A DNA stretch of 64,000 nucleotides from Bacteroidales bacterium (GCA_017428325.1 JAFRRA010000006.1:186001-250000), one strand, 5' to 3'. Positions 37,443-47,076 are shown, numbered from the stretch's first letter. Numbers and translations: made by a program. The notes: generated by a model from the sequence alone, not told the origin.

Positions 37443-38939
37443 ATGAAAACTATTCTTTTATTCTCAGCGATTTTATTCGGTCTTTCTTTAAGCTCAAATG
37501 TTGCAAGCGGGCAGAAAACTGACAGGCAGGGAGTGGATGTGACTGGAGAGAACTGCTTTGCTATTATTGCGGGAAAGAAAACCACGGTGGATGGCAGCGT
37601 GCTGTTCGCCCACAATGAAGATGACTCCGGAGAACAGATGCTCAACGTCTATATCGTTCCGGCGGGAACACAGCCGGCAATGACAGAAGGCGGGCACAAG
37701 ATTCCGGCTTCCATAGTAAACGCCCAGAAGAAAAACGCTAAATTCTTCTGGATTGAATTTCCGGGAATGAGCGTTGCCGATGCCGCTATGAACCAGTACG
37801 GTGTGGCTATCGCTTCTGACGGATGCAACTCCAGGGAAGACAAGGATGACTTTACGGACGGAGGCATTCTCTATGACGTCAGGATAAACGTGGCAAAATA
37901 CGCTACCAGCGCAAGGGATGCCGTAAGGATAATCGGCGAGGCTGTAGAGCAGTACGGATACTCGGGAAGCGGAAGGACCTATTCTGTCGCCGACCCTAAC
38001 GAGGGATGGATTGTGGCTGTCGTGAAGGGCCGCCACTGGGTAGCCCAGAGAGTTCCGGATGACAAGGTGATGGCTATTCCAAACTATTACACGATCACTA
38101 AGGTTGACCTGGAAGACAAGGAAAACTTCATGGGAAGTCCGGACATCATTGACTATGCCATCAGCCGCGGCTGGTATGACCCGCATTCAAGGCAGGAGTT
38201 CAATTTCCGCCTCGCATACTCTGACCCTAAAAGGATAGATAGCGACGGCAACACCAAGCGTCACAAGGCTGTCATCGATTACATCACCCAGGGCAATTAC
38301 GATTACAATCCGTTTTCCGTTGAGCCTATGTTCACTCCTGCAAAGAAGATCTCCGTCCAGGATATGATCAACATGCTCTCCATCCACTTCGAGCCGGAGA
38401 AGCCAAAGGTTATCCAAGGCGCACCGGAGCAGCCGGCCAGAGGACATCAGGATCCAAGACACATAGACGGTGTCTGCACCCACGTGACAATCGTCTCCAC
38501 CATCTTCCAGCTCAGAAACTGGATGCCTAGGGAAACCGGATGCATTATGTGGATGTGCCCGGGAAGGCCTTGCGTAGAGCAATATGTTCCGTGGTATCTG
38601 GGAATGACAAAGGTTCCTGACGGATGGAGCCGCTATGACGACTGGCAGGAAGCCGAGCAGCACCACTTCTCCGATGCCAAGAATATGGCAAGGGAATATC
38701 CGGATCATCCTTACTGGTTTTTTGTCAAGCGCTGGAACAAGGTGAACCAGAACTACATCTATCATGTTGACGAGATTATAGGAAGAAACCGCAGCCTCCA
38801 GATCCGTATCAATGCAAAGGCTAAGGAACTGGACAGCACCCTTCCTAAGAAACTCAAGAAGAAAAACCGCGCAAAGACAGAAGAGGAACTGAACAAGTTC
38901 ACGGAAGAATTCTACAAGGAAATTATCTTCAAGAAATGA
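37443..38939 (+). CDS. C69 family dipeptidase (PepD-like)
   Basis: The start is set at ATG 37443 (MKTILLFSAIL); the frame begins with TTG at 37434. The protein has 498 residues. A signal peptide is followed by the N-terminal nucleophile Cys38 in GENCFAIIAGKKTTVDGSVL and by FAHNEDD, the pattern of Ntn-hydrolase peptidases of family C69. Later blocks are SDGCNSREDK, GYSGSGRTYSVADPNEGWIV and HIDGVCTHVTIV. Relatives cleave dipeptides outside the cytoplasm. The pro-peptide before Cys38 includes the signal sequence. Its stop overlaps ispE by 4 nt (ATGA). Confidence 0.9.
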   Translation: MKTILLFSAILFGLSLSSNVASGQKTDRQGVDVTGENCFAIIAGKKTTVDGSVLFAHNEDDSGEQMLNVYIVPAGTQPAMTEGGHKIPASIVNAQKKNAKFFWIEFPGMSVADAAMNQYGVAIASDGCNSREDKDDFTDGGILYDVRINVAKYATSARDAVRIIGEAVEQYGYSGSGRTYSVADPNEGWIVAVVKGRHWVAQRVPDDKVMAIPNYYTITKVDLEDKENFMGSPDIIDYAISRGWYDPHSRQEFNFRLAYSDPKRIDSDGNTKRHKAVIDYITQGNYDYNPFSVEPMFTPAKKISVQDMINMLSIHFEPEKPKVIQGAPEQPARGHQDPRHIDGVCTHVTIVSTIFQLRNWMPRETGCIMWMCPGRPCVEQYVPWYLGMTKVPDGWSRYDDWQEAEQHHFSDAKNMAREYPDHPYWFFVKRWNKVNQNYIYHVDEIIGRNRSLQIRINAKAKELDSTLPKKLKKKNRAKTEEELNKFTEEFYKEIIFKK

Positions 38940-39823
38940 AGCAGGTAACACTATATCCTTCCGCCAAGATAAACATCGGTATGTATGTCTTTGAGAAAAG
39001 GGAGGACGGGTTCCACGAAATAGAAAGCATCTTCTTTCCGGTATCCCCGGAAAACAGCAACCTTGAGGCTGACAAGCTGACGGTAAGCGTCTGCTCTTCC
39101 GAGGGCGAGGAAACTCTTTTCTACACGGAAAACTATTCCGAGAAAGTCCGGATGATCGAATGCGGTCTGGAATATCCCGGCAATCCTCAGGACAACATAT
39201 GCGTAAAGGCTTACGAACTTCTGGACGCTGACTTCCAGCTTCCTCCGGCAGTGATTGTCCTGGAAAAGCATATCCCTGTGGGAGCCGGTCTCGGCGGCGG
39301 AAGTAGCGACGGCGTCTGCACCCTGAAGGCTCTCAGCGAGCTGTGCAACCTGAACCTTACACAGGAACAGCTTCTGGACTATGCGGCAAAGCTCGGCAGC
39401 GACTGCCCGTTCTTTGTACACAACACTCCAATGCTGGTAACCGGTCGCGGAGAAATCCTGTCGCCTCTTGAAGAGCCGGCAAAAACGGCTTTAAAAAACA
39501 TCGCTAAGAATTACCGCATCGAGATTGTCTTCTCCCCAGACTGCTTTGTTTCCACAAAGAAGGCCTACTCCATTGTGCCGAAAAGGAAGAAAGAGCAAAG
39601 CCTCAGCGATAAGGAGTGCGAATATCCATATATCCCGATAACGGAACTCGTAACGGAACCCGTAGAGGAGTGGCAGGGAAGAATCATCAACGACTTTGAA
39701 GCACCGGTATTCAAGGAATTCCCTCAACTCCAGAACGTAAAGGATTCCCTCAAAGAAATCGGAGCCACATACGTGTCAATGACAGGCAGCGGCTCCGCTA
39801 TCTACGCCATTTTCAAGAAGTAA
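38936..39823 (+). CDS. ispE: 4-diphosphocytidyl-2-C-methyl-D-erythritol kinase
   Basis: The protein has 295 residues. GHMP-kinase motifs are visible: PSAKINIGMYVFEKREDGFH at the start, the ATP loop PVGAGLGGGSSDG, and the C-terminal YVSMTGSGSAIYAIF. The enzyme phosphorylates CDP-ME in the non-mevalonate isoprenoid pathway. It overlaps the C69 peptidase gene by 4 nt, so the two are probably translated from one message although their roles differ. The first gene of this window (polyprenyl synthase) uses the same pathway's products. Confidence 0.94.
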   Translation: MKQVTLYPSAKINIGMYVFEKREDGFHEIESIFFPVSPENSNLEADKLTVSVCSSEGEETLFYTENYSEKVRMIECGLEYPGNPQDNICVKAYELLDADFQLPPAVIVLEKHIPVGAGLGGGSSDGVCTLKALSELCNLNLTQEQLLDYAAKLGSDCPFFVHNTPMLVTGRGEILSPLEEPAKTALKNIAKNYRIEIVFSPDCFVSTKKAYSIVPKRKKEQSLSDKECEYPYIPITELVTEPVEEWQGRIINDFEAPVFKEFPQLQNVKDSLKEIGATYVSMTGSGSAIYAIFKK

Positions 39824-39828
39824 CTGGT

Positions 39829-40128
39829 TTATTGCATATGCCTTCTGTAATCCATACTTTCATGAAGTATGCGGATTATCCTAACCATTCCGTTCTGAAG
39901 AATCTTAAAAAAGATAATGTGCTTCCCTGAATGGAATCCTCTGTATCCCTTTCGCACAAACTCATAAGATTGGCCTGTTGTTTCTGATTTTGAAGCTATC
40001 TTATTAATAGCATCTATCAATTGTTCCACATATTTGTCTGCCTGTTTTTCAGACCAGACATCAACGGTATAGTTCCAAATATTGTAAAGATCTTTTCGGG
40101 CTTTTTCGGACAGTACAAAATCAGCCAT
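39829..40128 (-). CDS. ParE-family toxin
   Basis: The protein has 99 residues. ADFVLSEKARKDLYNIWNYT, WSEKQADKYVEQLIDAI, and the end GKHIIFFKILQNGMVRIIRI LHESMD are the ParE/RelE-superfamily blocks. ParE toxins poison DNA gyrase. The start overlaps the antitoxin gene's end by 8 nt. Second toxin-antitoxin pair of the window. Confidence 0.92.
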   Translation of the reverse strand: MADFVLSEKARKDLYNIWNYTVDVWSEKQADKYVEQLIDAINKIASKSETTGQSYEFVRKGYRGFHSGKHIIFFKILQNGMVRIIRILHESMDYRRHMQ

Positions 40129-40375
40129 TTTTTAACTTCCTTTCCTCTTTCAAACCCTTCAAAAACGATTTTGGATCAAAATCCTCTACATCTGCACTAG
40201 CCTCTCCTTCATCGAGAGCAGATCTCAATGCTTTCAAGCGGGCTTCATCTTCCTCAAGTCGACGAAGTGCAGCCCGGACTACTTCACTGGCATTATTATA
40301 ACGCCCTGTTTCTATGCTGGATTTTATGAAATCCTCATAGTGCTGTCCTAAAGCAACAGTTACTGTTCTTCCCAT
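40121..40375 (-). CDS. ParD-family antitoxin
   Basis: The start is set at ATG 40375 (MGRTVTVALGQHYEDFIKSS), 84 residues; eight extra codons upstream are not conserved-looking. The ribbon-helix-helix N-terminus and GRYNNASEVVRAALRRLEED are the ParD/CopG signature, with an acidic C-terminal part for toxin binding. Antitoxin-first order, as usual for parDE. The antitoxin should also repress the operon. Confidence 0.93.
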   Translation of the reverse strand: MGRTVTVALGQHYEDFIKSSIETGRYNNASEVVRAALRRLEEDEARLKALRSALDEGEASADVEDFDPKSFLKGLKEERKLKNG

Positions 40376-40428
40376 AACACTTATTTTTATACAGCACAAT
40401 TGTAAGAATATTTCTTACAAATTCCAAA

Positions 40429-41925
40429 TTATTCCCAGCAGTCGACATCCATGTCGGGCATCTGTGAGCGTTTGAAGGAAGGATCCTTTCCTTCCTTTTT
40501 CTGTTTGCGGTAATCTTTCAGCAGGCGGAAGGCATATTTCCCGAGCTGTGCTATCGCGAAAATGTTCACAAGGGTCAGGAACGCCATGCAGATATCCCCT
40601 ACCGTCCACACGGAATCCAGGGAAGCGCAAGCTCCGATAAAAACCACCAATCCTCCGGATAATGCCCTGAATGTCCACAATATCCAGCGGTGCCTGTCTT
40701 TGGTAAGAAATCTTATGTTGGCTTCTCCGTAATAGTAGTTTCCGATTATGCTGGAGAACGCAAACAGGAAGATGGCTGCCGCGATGAAGAACGTTCCGAA
40801 TTTACCGATTTCACTTTCCAGAGCTGCCTGGGTTAGGGCGATTCCGCTCAGGTCTCCCGACGTGTGGGTTCCGCTGAAAAGAATTATGAAGGCGGTGCAG
40901 CTGCAGACCACAAGCGTATCCACGAACACTCCCAGCGCCTGCATAAGGCCCTGCTTTACAGGATGGGACACGTCTGCCGTGGCGGCAACGTTAGGAGCAG
41001 ATCCTTCACCGGCCTCGTTTGAGAAAAGTCCGCGCTTGATTCCTATCATCATAGTGGCTCCGAGTCCTCCGCCGGCTACCTGCCCTATGCCGAAAGCGTT
41101 CTCAAAAATCAGGGAGAACACGGAAGGTATAAGGTCTATGTGACGGATAAGGACAAACAGCGCCAGGGCAAGATATGCAAGAGCCATTACCGGAACCAGA
41201 ACTCCGCTAACCTTGGCGATTCTCTTGATACCGCCGAAAACTACGGTAAACGAGAGTGCCGCCAGAACCGCTCCCACCAGAACTTTTCCGGCCGGAACAG
41301 AAACGCCCAGCACACTGATCTGATAAGGCAAAACATTGTTCAGGTTAAAGGCAACCACCATAGCGTCTCCGATAGTGTTGCTTTGTATGGAGTTGTAGGA
41401 CAGGCCGAAGGTTATTGTCAGAAGAACGGCGAACAGTGCTGCCAGGTAAGGATTCTTCAATCCTCTGCGAATGTAGTATGCCGGTCCGCCGATAAAACCT
41501 CCCTCAGATTTCTGCTTGAAAAGCTGAGCCAGAGTCGCCTCCACAAAAGCCGTAGCAGATCCTATAATCGCGATGACCCACATCCAGAACACAGCCCCAG
41601 GGCCTCCCACGGCAATGGCAATCGCCACTCCGGCAAGGTTTCCCGTTCCCACGCTGGAAGCCAGAGACACGGCAAACGCCTGAAAGGACGAGATTTTTCT
41701 TTTATTGCCTGCAACGGCTCGCTCTCTGTCTATGTCCCGGTATCCGCTCTTGTTGCTTCCACGAAGCAGACGGAACATTTCTCCTAGCATACGGAACTGC
41801 ACCCCTTTGGTCCTAAGTGTAAACCATACGGCGCAGGCCAGCAGTACAACTACCAGCACGTATGTCCAGAGGACATCGTTGAACTTGCCAAGAGCTTCCG
41901 ATAATGTGAGTAAACGGTAAAACAT
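40429..41925 (-). CDS. Alanine or glycine:cation symporter (AGCS family)
   Basis: The protein has 498 residues and about eleven hydrophobic segments. Diagnostic stretches are FQAFAVSLASSVGTGNLAGV, PGAVFWMWVIAIIGSATAFVE, and the nearly invariant GLFSNEAGEGSAPN. The family imports alanine or glycine with Na+. It is followed by a charged cytoplasmic tail (KDYRQKKEGKD). It is the last full gene of a minus-strand run that starts at tyrS, 3 nt after the lipoprotein gene. Confidence 0.95.
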   Translation of the reverse strand: MFYRLLTLSEALGKFNDVLWTYVLVVVLLACAVWFTLRTKGVQFRMLGEMFRLLRGSNKSGYRDIDRERAVAGNKRKISSFQAFAVSLASSVGTGNLAGVAIAIAVGGPGAVFWMWVIAIIGSATAFVEATLAQLFKQKSEGGFIGGPAYYIRRGLKNPYLAALFAVLLTITFGLSYNSIQSNTIGDAMVVAFNLNNVLPYQISVLGVSVPAGKVLVGAVLAALSFTVVFGGIKRIAKVSGVLVPVMALAYLALALFVLIRHIDLIPSVFSLIFENAFGIGQVAGGGLGATMMIGIKRGLFSNEAGEGSAPNVAATADVSHPVKQGLMQALGVFVDTLVVCSCTAFIILFSGTHTSGDLSGIALTQAALESEIGKFGTFFIAAAIFLFAFSSIIGNYYYGEANIRFLTKDRHRWILWTFRALSGGLVVFIGACASLDSVWTVGDICMAFLTLVNIFAIAQLGKYAFRLLKDYRKQKKEGKDPSFKRSQMPDMDVDCWE

Positions 41926-41928
41926 TGC

Positions 41929-42465
41929 CTATTTGGTGGACGCCTCGTGCTCCTTGATAGCCTCCAGATAGGATTCCTTGTAGTTGTTCACGTCATCTAT
42001 GAGCCAATTGCCATCGCGGAGGATCAGTTTTAGCGTGCGGAATTCTGTGCCTTCCATATTATCGCCCATATCCTTGCAGTTAAGAGCTGCTTCTGCTGTT
42101 ATGTGGGCATAGTCCTGAATCTTGAATTCTGACATGTCTGTCAGGCTCACCGATTGAACTACCTGAATGCTGCCCAGTGCCCAAAGAGCATCTCCGTCTG
42201 AAAACTCGCAGAGTTTCTGGCAAGCCTCATAGTAATCCGGAGTGAAAATATCTTTAGACCACAACTGTTCACCAGACAGATCCATCAACCGTCCGTTGAT
42301 ATAATCAAAGAGGGCAAGCGTGTCTATCGTCTTTACCTCAGGCTGCACTTCTGTCTGCTCCGTGACAGCCGAATTGTTTTCAGGTTCCGAGGATTTGTTT
42401 TCGTTGACGTTCTTGCAGCCGAAAGCAAAAGCCGTCACAATCATAAGGGCAAAAATCTTTTTCAT
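41929..42465 (-). CDS. Lipoprotein of unknown function
   Basis: The protein has 178 residues. A lipoprotein signal (LMIVTAFAFGCKNV) is followed by a Glu/Pro/Thr/Ser-rich linker and a compact ~130-residue domain that ends LILRDGNWLIDDVNNYKESYL. That ending resembles the small alpha/beta folds of DUF3828/NTF2-like exported proteins, but I do not recognise the family with certainty. It lies between an FtsX-like permease and an amino-acid symporter in the same orientation. Confidence 0.75.
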   Translation of the reverse strand: MKKIFALMIVTAFAFGCKNVNENKSSEPENNSAVTEQTEVQPEVKTIDTLALFDYINGRLMDLSGEQLWSKDIFTPDYYEACQKLCEFSDGDALWALGSIQVVQSVSLTDMSEFKIQDYAHITAEAALNCKDMGDNMEGTEFRTLKLILRDGNWLIDDVNNYKESYLEAIKEHEASTK

Positions 42466-42481
42466 AATATTGTTTTGTGTT

Positions 42482-43759
42482 TTATCCTTTCTTATTTGCG
42501 CGTATGCTTCTGGCTGGGATATAAGCCATTACAAGGCCTATTGCAGCCACACACAACAGTGTGAGGATTACATCGGAGACCTTTACCACAACCGGGTAAT
42601 AACTGATTACAAAATTCCCCGGAAGAGGAATCAGATGGAACCTGTGCTGAAGCCAGCAGAACACAAGTCCAACCGCCACGCCGATAACCGCCCCCACCAT
42701 ACAGATCAGCCATCCGTGCAGGATAAAGCTCTTCCGGACAGATCCGTTTGTCATACCCAGCGCCTTGTATGTTTCAATGTCTTCCTTCTTCTCGATTATC
42801 AGAATGGAAAGGCTTGCCAGTATGTTCACCGATATGATTATCACCACAAAGAGCAATATCATATAGATGGCGAACTTCTCCGCTTTCATCATCTTGTAGA
42901 TAGTCTCGTTCTGCTGCCATCGGTCTTTAACCACATAGCCCTCCCCGAGCGCCTTTCTGACTTGCTTCATCACAGAGCGCTCCGTTGCCGGAATCTTGCT
43001 CCGCGACAGGGAAACAGTCTTCCCTCCCGTGTAACCCTCAAGATATACTTCCAGACGGGAGTATTTTCCTTCTTCCAGTTCCATAAGCTCCCTTGCAATG
43101 GTATCCCTTAAGTAAACCGTCCCCTTATCGTCCGCTGCCGGAAGAGTAATAATTCCCGCCGGCCTTATCTCCTCGGAAAGAAGACTTTGCTGTGGCATAA
43201 CCAAAGAAATGTCATCTGTGCGTGAAGGCAGATAGATTTCCAGAGGAGTGAAAAACTGCGGCCTGAGCATAAGAGCCGTGGCCAGATTCTCCTCCACCAC
43301 CGCCCTCGGAAAGTCCCCGAATTCCAGGTCAAAGTCTCCTTCCGCCACGCAGTTCTGAAGCCTTTCCAAATCCTCATATCCGGCGGGCACTCCCTTGATC
43401 TTTGCAATGGACTGGACCACGTTGTACTGTACATAGACAGTCTCCTCCAAAACAGGAAAGACCTCCACCTTGCCATATGGCAGAGACGAGGTCTTTATTG
43501 TGTTTATCGCCGATGAAACTTCTGCATCGCCGAGGCTGATTGTCTTGCCCTTGGCAGGGGTTATGACATAGTCGGGAATGTAGCTGTTGTAAGACGATTC
43601 AACGATCTTGTCGAATCCGTTATAGACAGACAGTATGACTATCAGGGCCATGCATCCAATCCCTATAGCCACCGCGCTCACAACGGATATAATGTTTATC
43701 ACATTGCGGTGAGCCTTTGAGAAAAGGTATCTCCGGGCTATGAAGGACGGAAGATGCAT
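42482..43759 (-). CDS. FtsX/LolE-type ABC transporter permease
   Basis: The protein has 425 residues. The N-terminus (LPSFIARRYLFSKAHRNVINI ISVVSAVAIG) has the LolC/E-type first TM. A large periplasmic domain follows (~45-270), then three C-terminal TMs (IYMILLFVVIIISVNILASL; ILHGWLICMVGAVIGVAVG; VILTLLCVAAIGLVMAYIP) with the ALGMTNGSVRKSF coupling helix. Such permeases move lipoproteins or other envelope substrates using a separate ATPase, which is not encoded next to it. It lies 1 nt from rbfA. Confidence 0.88.
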   Translation of the reverse strand: MHLPSFIARRYLFSKAHRNVINIISVVSAVAIGIGCMALIVILSVYNGFDKIVESSYNSYIPDYVITPAKGKTISLGDAEVSSAINTIKTSSLPYGKVEVFPVLEETVYVQYNVVQSIAKIKGVPAGYEDLERLQNCVAEGDFDLEFGDFPRAVVEENLATALMLRPQFFTPLEIYLPSRTDDISLVMPQQSLLSEEIRPAGIITLPAADDKGTVYLRDTIARELMELEEGKYSRLEVYLEGYTGGKTVSLSRSKIPATERSVMKQVRKALGEGYVVKDRWQQNETIYKMMKAEKFAIYMILLFVVIIISVNILASLSILIIEKKEDIETYKALGMTNGSVRKSFILHGWLICMVGAVIGVAVGLVFCWLQHRFHLIPLPGNFVISYYPVVVKVSDVILTLLCVAAIGLVMAYIPARSIRANKKG

Positions 43760-43760
43760 G

Positions 43761-44144
43761 TTATTCTTCCTCTGGTTTTTCCTCTACATCCTTTATGGGA
43801 TCCCTTGCCAGGACATCATCAATGTGCTGGGCATAATCCAGTGTGGTGTCTTCAAAGAATGCAAGTTCAGGCACTATCCTCAGCTGCTTTGCAACCACTC
43901 TTCCCAGGTCTCCGCGGATAGACTTCATCTTCTCCTGAAGGGTTTTCATCACCTGCGGCCTCTTCTCGGACGGGAAGCAGCTTATGAAAACCTTGGCATA
44001 CGAGAGGTCCGGACTCATCCTCACCTCGCTGACAGTAACCAGCGCTCCGCCGAATGTTGCCATTCCCTTGCTGCGGATTATCTCCGCCAGATGCCTCTGC
44101 ACCTCGCGCTGCACTTTCTGCACTCTCTTGCTTACCTCTTCCAT
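43761..44144 (-). CDS. rbfA: 30S ribosome-binding factor RbfA
   Basis: The protein has 127 residues. The KH-like domain blocks are SKRVQKVQREVQRHLAEII, VTVSEVRMSPDLSYAKVFIS and the ending LRIVPELAFFEDTTLDYAQHID. RbfA helps mature the 30S subunit and 16S rRNA 5' end. It lies in an operon between tyrS and the permease gene. Confidence 0.95.
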   Translation of the reverse strand: MEEVSKRVQKVQREVQRHLAEIIRSKGMATFGGALVTVSEVRMSPDLSYAKVFISCFPSEKRPQVMKTLQEKMKSIRGDLGRVVAKQLRIVPELAFFEDTTLDYAQHIDDVLARDPIKDVEEKPEEE

Positions 44145-44165
44145 ACGAAATCTTGTGTTTATAAC

Positions 44166-45455
44166 CTATTCAAATCTAAGGATGTAGTAATTCTTCTTGC
44201 CCTTCTGCACAAGCACATACTTGCCGTTTACAAGAAGATTCTCGGAGAGCGTTCCGTTAATGTCCGTGAACTTCTCCTTGTCTATGCTCAGGCCATTTGC
44301 CTGAATCATCTTCCTTGCCTCTCCCTTTGACGGGAACACCTGGGTGTCCACTGCCAGCAGATCCAGGATCGGAGCGGAGAGCTTGTCCTTCGGCAGGGCA
44401 AACTGCGGCACTCCGTCAAATACCTCCAGGAAGGTCTTCTCGTCCAGGTTCTGGAGCACTTCCCTGGTGGCCTTTCCAAAGAGGATGTTGGATGCGTCCA
44501 CTGCCTTGTTGTATTCTGCCTCTCCGTGTACCATCGTGGTAACTTCCTTTGCCAGTATCTTCTGCAGCACCCTTCTTCCCGGATCTTCTCTCTGCTCGGC
44601 GATGGCGGCATCTATCACCTCCTTAGGCAGCATGGTAAATATCTTCACATACCTTTCAGCATCCTCATCGCTGACATTCAGCCAGAACTGGTAAAATGCG
44701 TAAGGGCTTGTCAGTTCTGCGCTCAGCCACACATTTCCCTTCTCTGTCTTTCCGAACTTTGTTCCGTCTGCCTTCTTTATCAGCGGGCATGTCATTGCAA
44801 AGGCTTCCTTTCCCAGAATCCTGCGGATGAGCTCGCTTCCCGTGGTGATGTTTCCCCACTGGTCGCTTCCTCCAAGCTGCAGCACGCATCCCTTGTGCTC
44901 ATACAGCCACAAGAAGTCATATCCCTGCAGCAGCTGGTAGCTGAACTCTGTAAACGACATTCCTTCCCTGGACTCCGTGCTAAGCCTTTTCTTCACGGAA
45001 TCCTTTGCCATCATATAGTTTACGGTGATATGCTTTCCAATATCGCGGATGAAGTTGATAAACGTGTAGTCCTTCATCCAGTCATAGTTATTCACCAGTT
45101 CCGCCTTGTTCGGCGCATCGCTTTCAAAATCCAGGAACCTTCCCAGTTGTGCCTTTATGCACTCCACGTTATGCCGAAGAGTCTCCTCATCCAGCAGATT
45201 CCTCTCCGCACTCTTCATAGACGGGTCTCCGATCATTCCGGTTGCTCCTCCTACCAGTGCTATCGGCTTATGCCCGCACTGCTGAAAGTGCTTCAGTATC
45301 ATCACACTGACCAGATGACCTATATGCAGCGAATCCGCCGTTGGATCTATTCCCACATAAGCCGCCTGCGGTCCTTCCATCAGTTTTTCTTCTGTCCCGG
45401 GCATAATGTCCTGGATCATTCCTCTCCATTTGAGTTCTTCTACAAAATTCTTCAT
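44166..45455 (-). CDS. tyrS: Tyrosyl-tRNA synthetase
   Basis: The protein has 429 residues. The HIGH motif is in [11 protein letters not shown], the tyrosine-binding part is in [17 protein letters not shown] and [11 protein letters not shown], and the KMSKS loop reads KFGKTEKGN, as in other TyrRS of this type. The C-terminal ~65 residues form an S4 RNA-binding domain ([14 protein letters not shown]...). First gene of the minus-strand run to 40429. Confidence 0.97.
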   Translation of the reverse strand: MKNFVEELKWRGMIQDIMPGTEEKLMEGPQAAYVGIDPTADSLHIGHLVSVMILKHFQQCGHKPIALVGGATGMIGDPSMKSAERNLLDEETLRHNVECIKAQLGRFLDFESDAPNKAELVNNYDWMKDYTFINFIRDIGKHITVNYMMAKDSVKKRLSTESREGMSFTEFSYQLLQGYDFLWLYEHKGCVLQLGGSDQWGNITTGSELIRRILGKEAFAMTCPLIKKADGTKFGKTEKGNVWLSAELTSPYAFYQFWLNVSDEDAERYVKIFTMLPKEVIDAAIAEQREDPGRRVLQKILAKEVTTMVHGEAEYNKAVDASNILFGKATREVLQNLDEKTFLEVFDGVPQFALPKDKLSAPILDLLAVDTQVFPSKGEARKMIQANGLSIDKEKFTDINGTLSENLLVNGKYVLVQKGKKNYYILRFE

Positions 45456-45712
45456 ATCAAAGATTCAGATATATTCACGTAAAACTATAATCGTACAAAA
45501 TTAGGAAAAATAAATAGGATTTCATCCTATAAACCGCTTTCTGAATATTCAAGAAAATAGAAGAGATCTTTGATTACTTGTTTATTATTAGAGGCGTTTA
45601 AGGACGGTCATTCATGATTATTTTGAAAAACTTATCATCATTCCAAAGCCACTTTAATCATTCTTTTTTTCTATTAGATAATTCTCTGTGGATTATTCTT
45701 ACGAGATTTTTG
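45456..45712. other. Intergenic region at the left edge of the accessory island
   Basis: This is AT-rich DNA without a gene. CAAAATTA at 45496-45503 is TAATTTTG on the minus strand and probably the -7 box of tyrS, about 40 nt from its start codon. No insertion sequence, attachment repeat or tRNA fragment was recognised here. Confidence 0.6.
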
Positions 45713-45720
45713 TAAATTTG
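45713..45720 (+). promoter_or_regulatory. -7 promoter box of the island operon or leader RNA
   Basis: TAAATTTG fits TAnnTTTG. It precedes the self-complementary region 45727-45996 and is the last clear promoter box before the VWA gene at 46006, so transcripts should carry a leader of about 280 nt. Confidence 0.5.
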
Positions 45721-45726
45721 AGAGCT

Positions 45727-45996
45727 TATTAGCAAAATCGGCAGTTAACATAGAAAGCGTTTAGCTTTATTCCTTATTGGCGAATCTGGAAATTCGATTG
45801 TATTCGGAATCTATGAAAGACGCTTACGCTTGGTTATTGTTTGGCTCGCCTAGACGATAGCGAGAGAGTGGGCTTTTTTAGTATTCGACACAACCAATTC
45901 CAGCCTTGGTTTGACCGATAAGCGCCAATTGAATATGCTAAGGGGGCTCACACTTTCTATTTTACTAATATTTATTGCCCAAGAGCCTAGGCGTAA
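45727..45996 (+). ncRNA. Putative structured leader RNA or small RNA of unknown class
   Basis: Several perfect helices can be drawn. Domain 1: AAGCGT 45755/ACGCTT 45820, ATTCC 45769/GGAAT 45806, CGAAT 45781/ATTCG 45792, all nested. Domain 2: TGGGC 45869/GCCCA 45977, TTAGTA 45878/TACTAA 45963, AACCAA 45892/TTGGTT 45906, also nested. A hairpin CTCGC 45845/GCGAG 45860 competes or forms a pseudoknot with CGCCTAG 45847/CTAGGCG 45987. The region has no convincing reading frame and lies between a promoter box and the first island gene. I could not match it to 6S RNA, tmRNA, RNase P RNA or a known riboswitch. It could be an independent ncRNA or a cis-acting leader. Confidence 0.5.
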
Positions 45997-46005
45997 GTAG
46001 ATAAA

Positions 46006-47076
46006 ATGAAGCGGGCTTTTCTTTTTGCTCTTGCCCTTACAAGTTTTTATTGGTCATATGCCCAAACCGGCAATGTCAAGGATGTTCGCCAAATTTATTT
46101 GTGGGATGTGACACTATCTATGCAAGGTAAAGCAAAGAACATTGATGGTACGTTAACTCCTAACATCTGGAATCAGGTTAAAAATGCGATTATTGAAGAT
46201 ATTAAATCAATCTCTGATGACCATACAGAGATAGTTGTCATACCATTCCAACATAAGGCTCTTGACAAATGGAGCGCTTTTGCCACTAAAGACGGTAAGG
46301 ACTCGCTTATTAGAAAAATTAGCAATTATGTTTTGCCTTTATTTATAAAGCAAAACGGAAAGATTGTCCCCGCTAATGGCAAAGGTGGAACAACATGGAC
46401 ATGCTTATATGAACCTCTTAAAGAGGTTGTGAATAAGGTTTTATCTCCAGATAAAGTGGATATTCTAAAACTAATGACCGACGGCATTCCAGACGAACAT
46501 CAAGCAGAATACAAGAATCTGTTGCGTCACTGGTGCCAGATTGCGGAAGAAAAGGATGCTTTTGGTTTTTATATAATGCTCACATCTCAAGCTGTCGCTG
46601 GTCAAACTGTACTTGATACAATTAAGCCCTGCAGATTTGACGCTATTAATGTGACTGATTTGGGCGGAACTAATGTTTCTTTGCAGATGCTCACTCCACA
46701 GCATATTCTTGCCTTCAACATCCGTGAGGATTATGGCAAGGAACTCACTATTAAATATGCCCATAGTGGAAGTGGTCGTATTCAACCAGGTTATAAGATA
46801 CATGTTCGGTCATATGAGAACTCTTACATAGAAGTTGACGAAATCGTTGAGCTTAAGGAAGATTATACCGTCAGCGTAAAAGCCAAGTATCTAATGAGTC
46901 AGGCAGAGATGATAAGTAAATTATCCGTTGAAGAGAATGAAAAATTGTTCCTCTACAGCGAGCCTGCAGAAGATATGAATAAACTCCCATATGCCATGAC
47001 GAGAATCTTAGATACACCAACTACGATAGAAATGATTAACAAACCCGAAAAAACTGTGAAGTTCTATGTGCGCTAA
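46006..47076 (+). CDS. Secreted von Willebrand factor A (VWA) domain protein
   Basis: The protein has 356 residues. A signal peptide (AFLFALALTSFYWSYAQ, cut near 20) is followed by a VWA domain with a MIDAS-like metal site: IYLWDVTLSMQG (Asp34, Thr36, Ser38; the second position is Thr where Ser is usual), GGTTWT around 127-132 and LMTDGIPDE with Asp159. A beta-rich C-terminal region (~230-356) follows. VWA proteins bind partners in a metal-dependent way. The stop overlaps the next gene by 11 nt. VWA proteins are known companions of one prokaryotic tubulin-like family, which is encoded two genes on. Confidence 0.85.
   Translation: MKRAFLFALALTSFYWSYAQTGNVKDVRQIYLWDVTLSMQGKAKNIDGTLTPNIWNQVKNAIIEDIKSISDDHTEIVVIPFQHKALDKWSAFATKDGKDSLIRKISNYVLPLFIKQNGKIVPANGKGGTTWTCLYEPLKEVVNKVLSPDKVDILKLMTDGIPDEHQAEYKNLLRHWCQIAEEKDAFGFYIMLTSQAVAGQTVLDTIKPCRFDAINVTDLGGTNVSLQMLTPQHILAFNIREDYGKELTIKYAHSGSGRIQPGYKIHVRSYENSYIEVDEIVELKEDYTVSVKAKYLMSQAEMISKLSVEENEKLFLYSEPAEDMNKLPYAMTRILDTPTTIEMINKPEKTVKFYVR

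Noticed and set aside
45727-45996. Match to tmRNA, 6S RNA, RNase P RNA or SRP RNA
   Set aside because: None of the conserved signature stretches I know for these RNAs could be found, so it was left as an unknown structured RNA.
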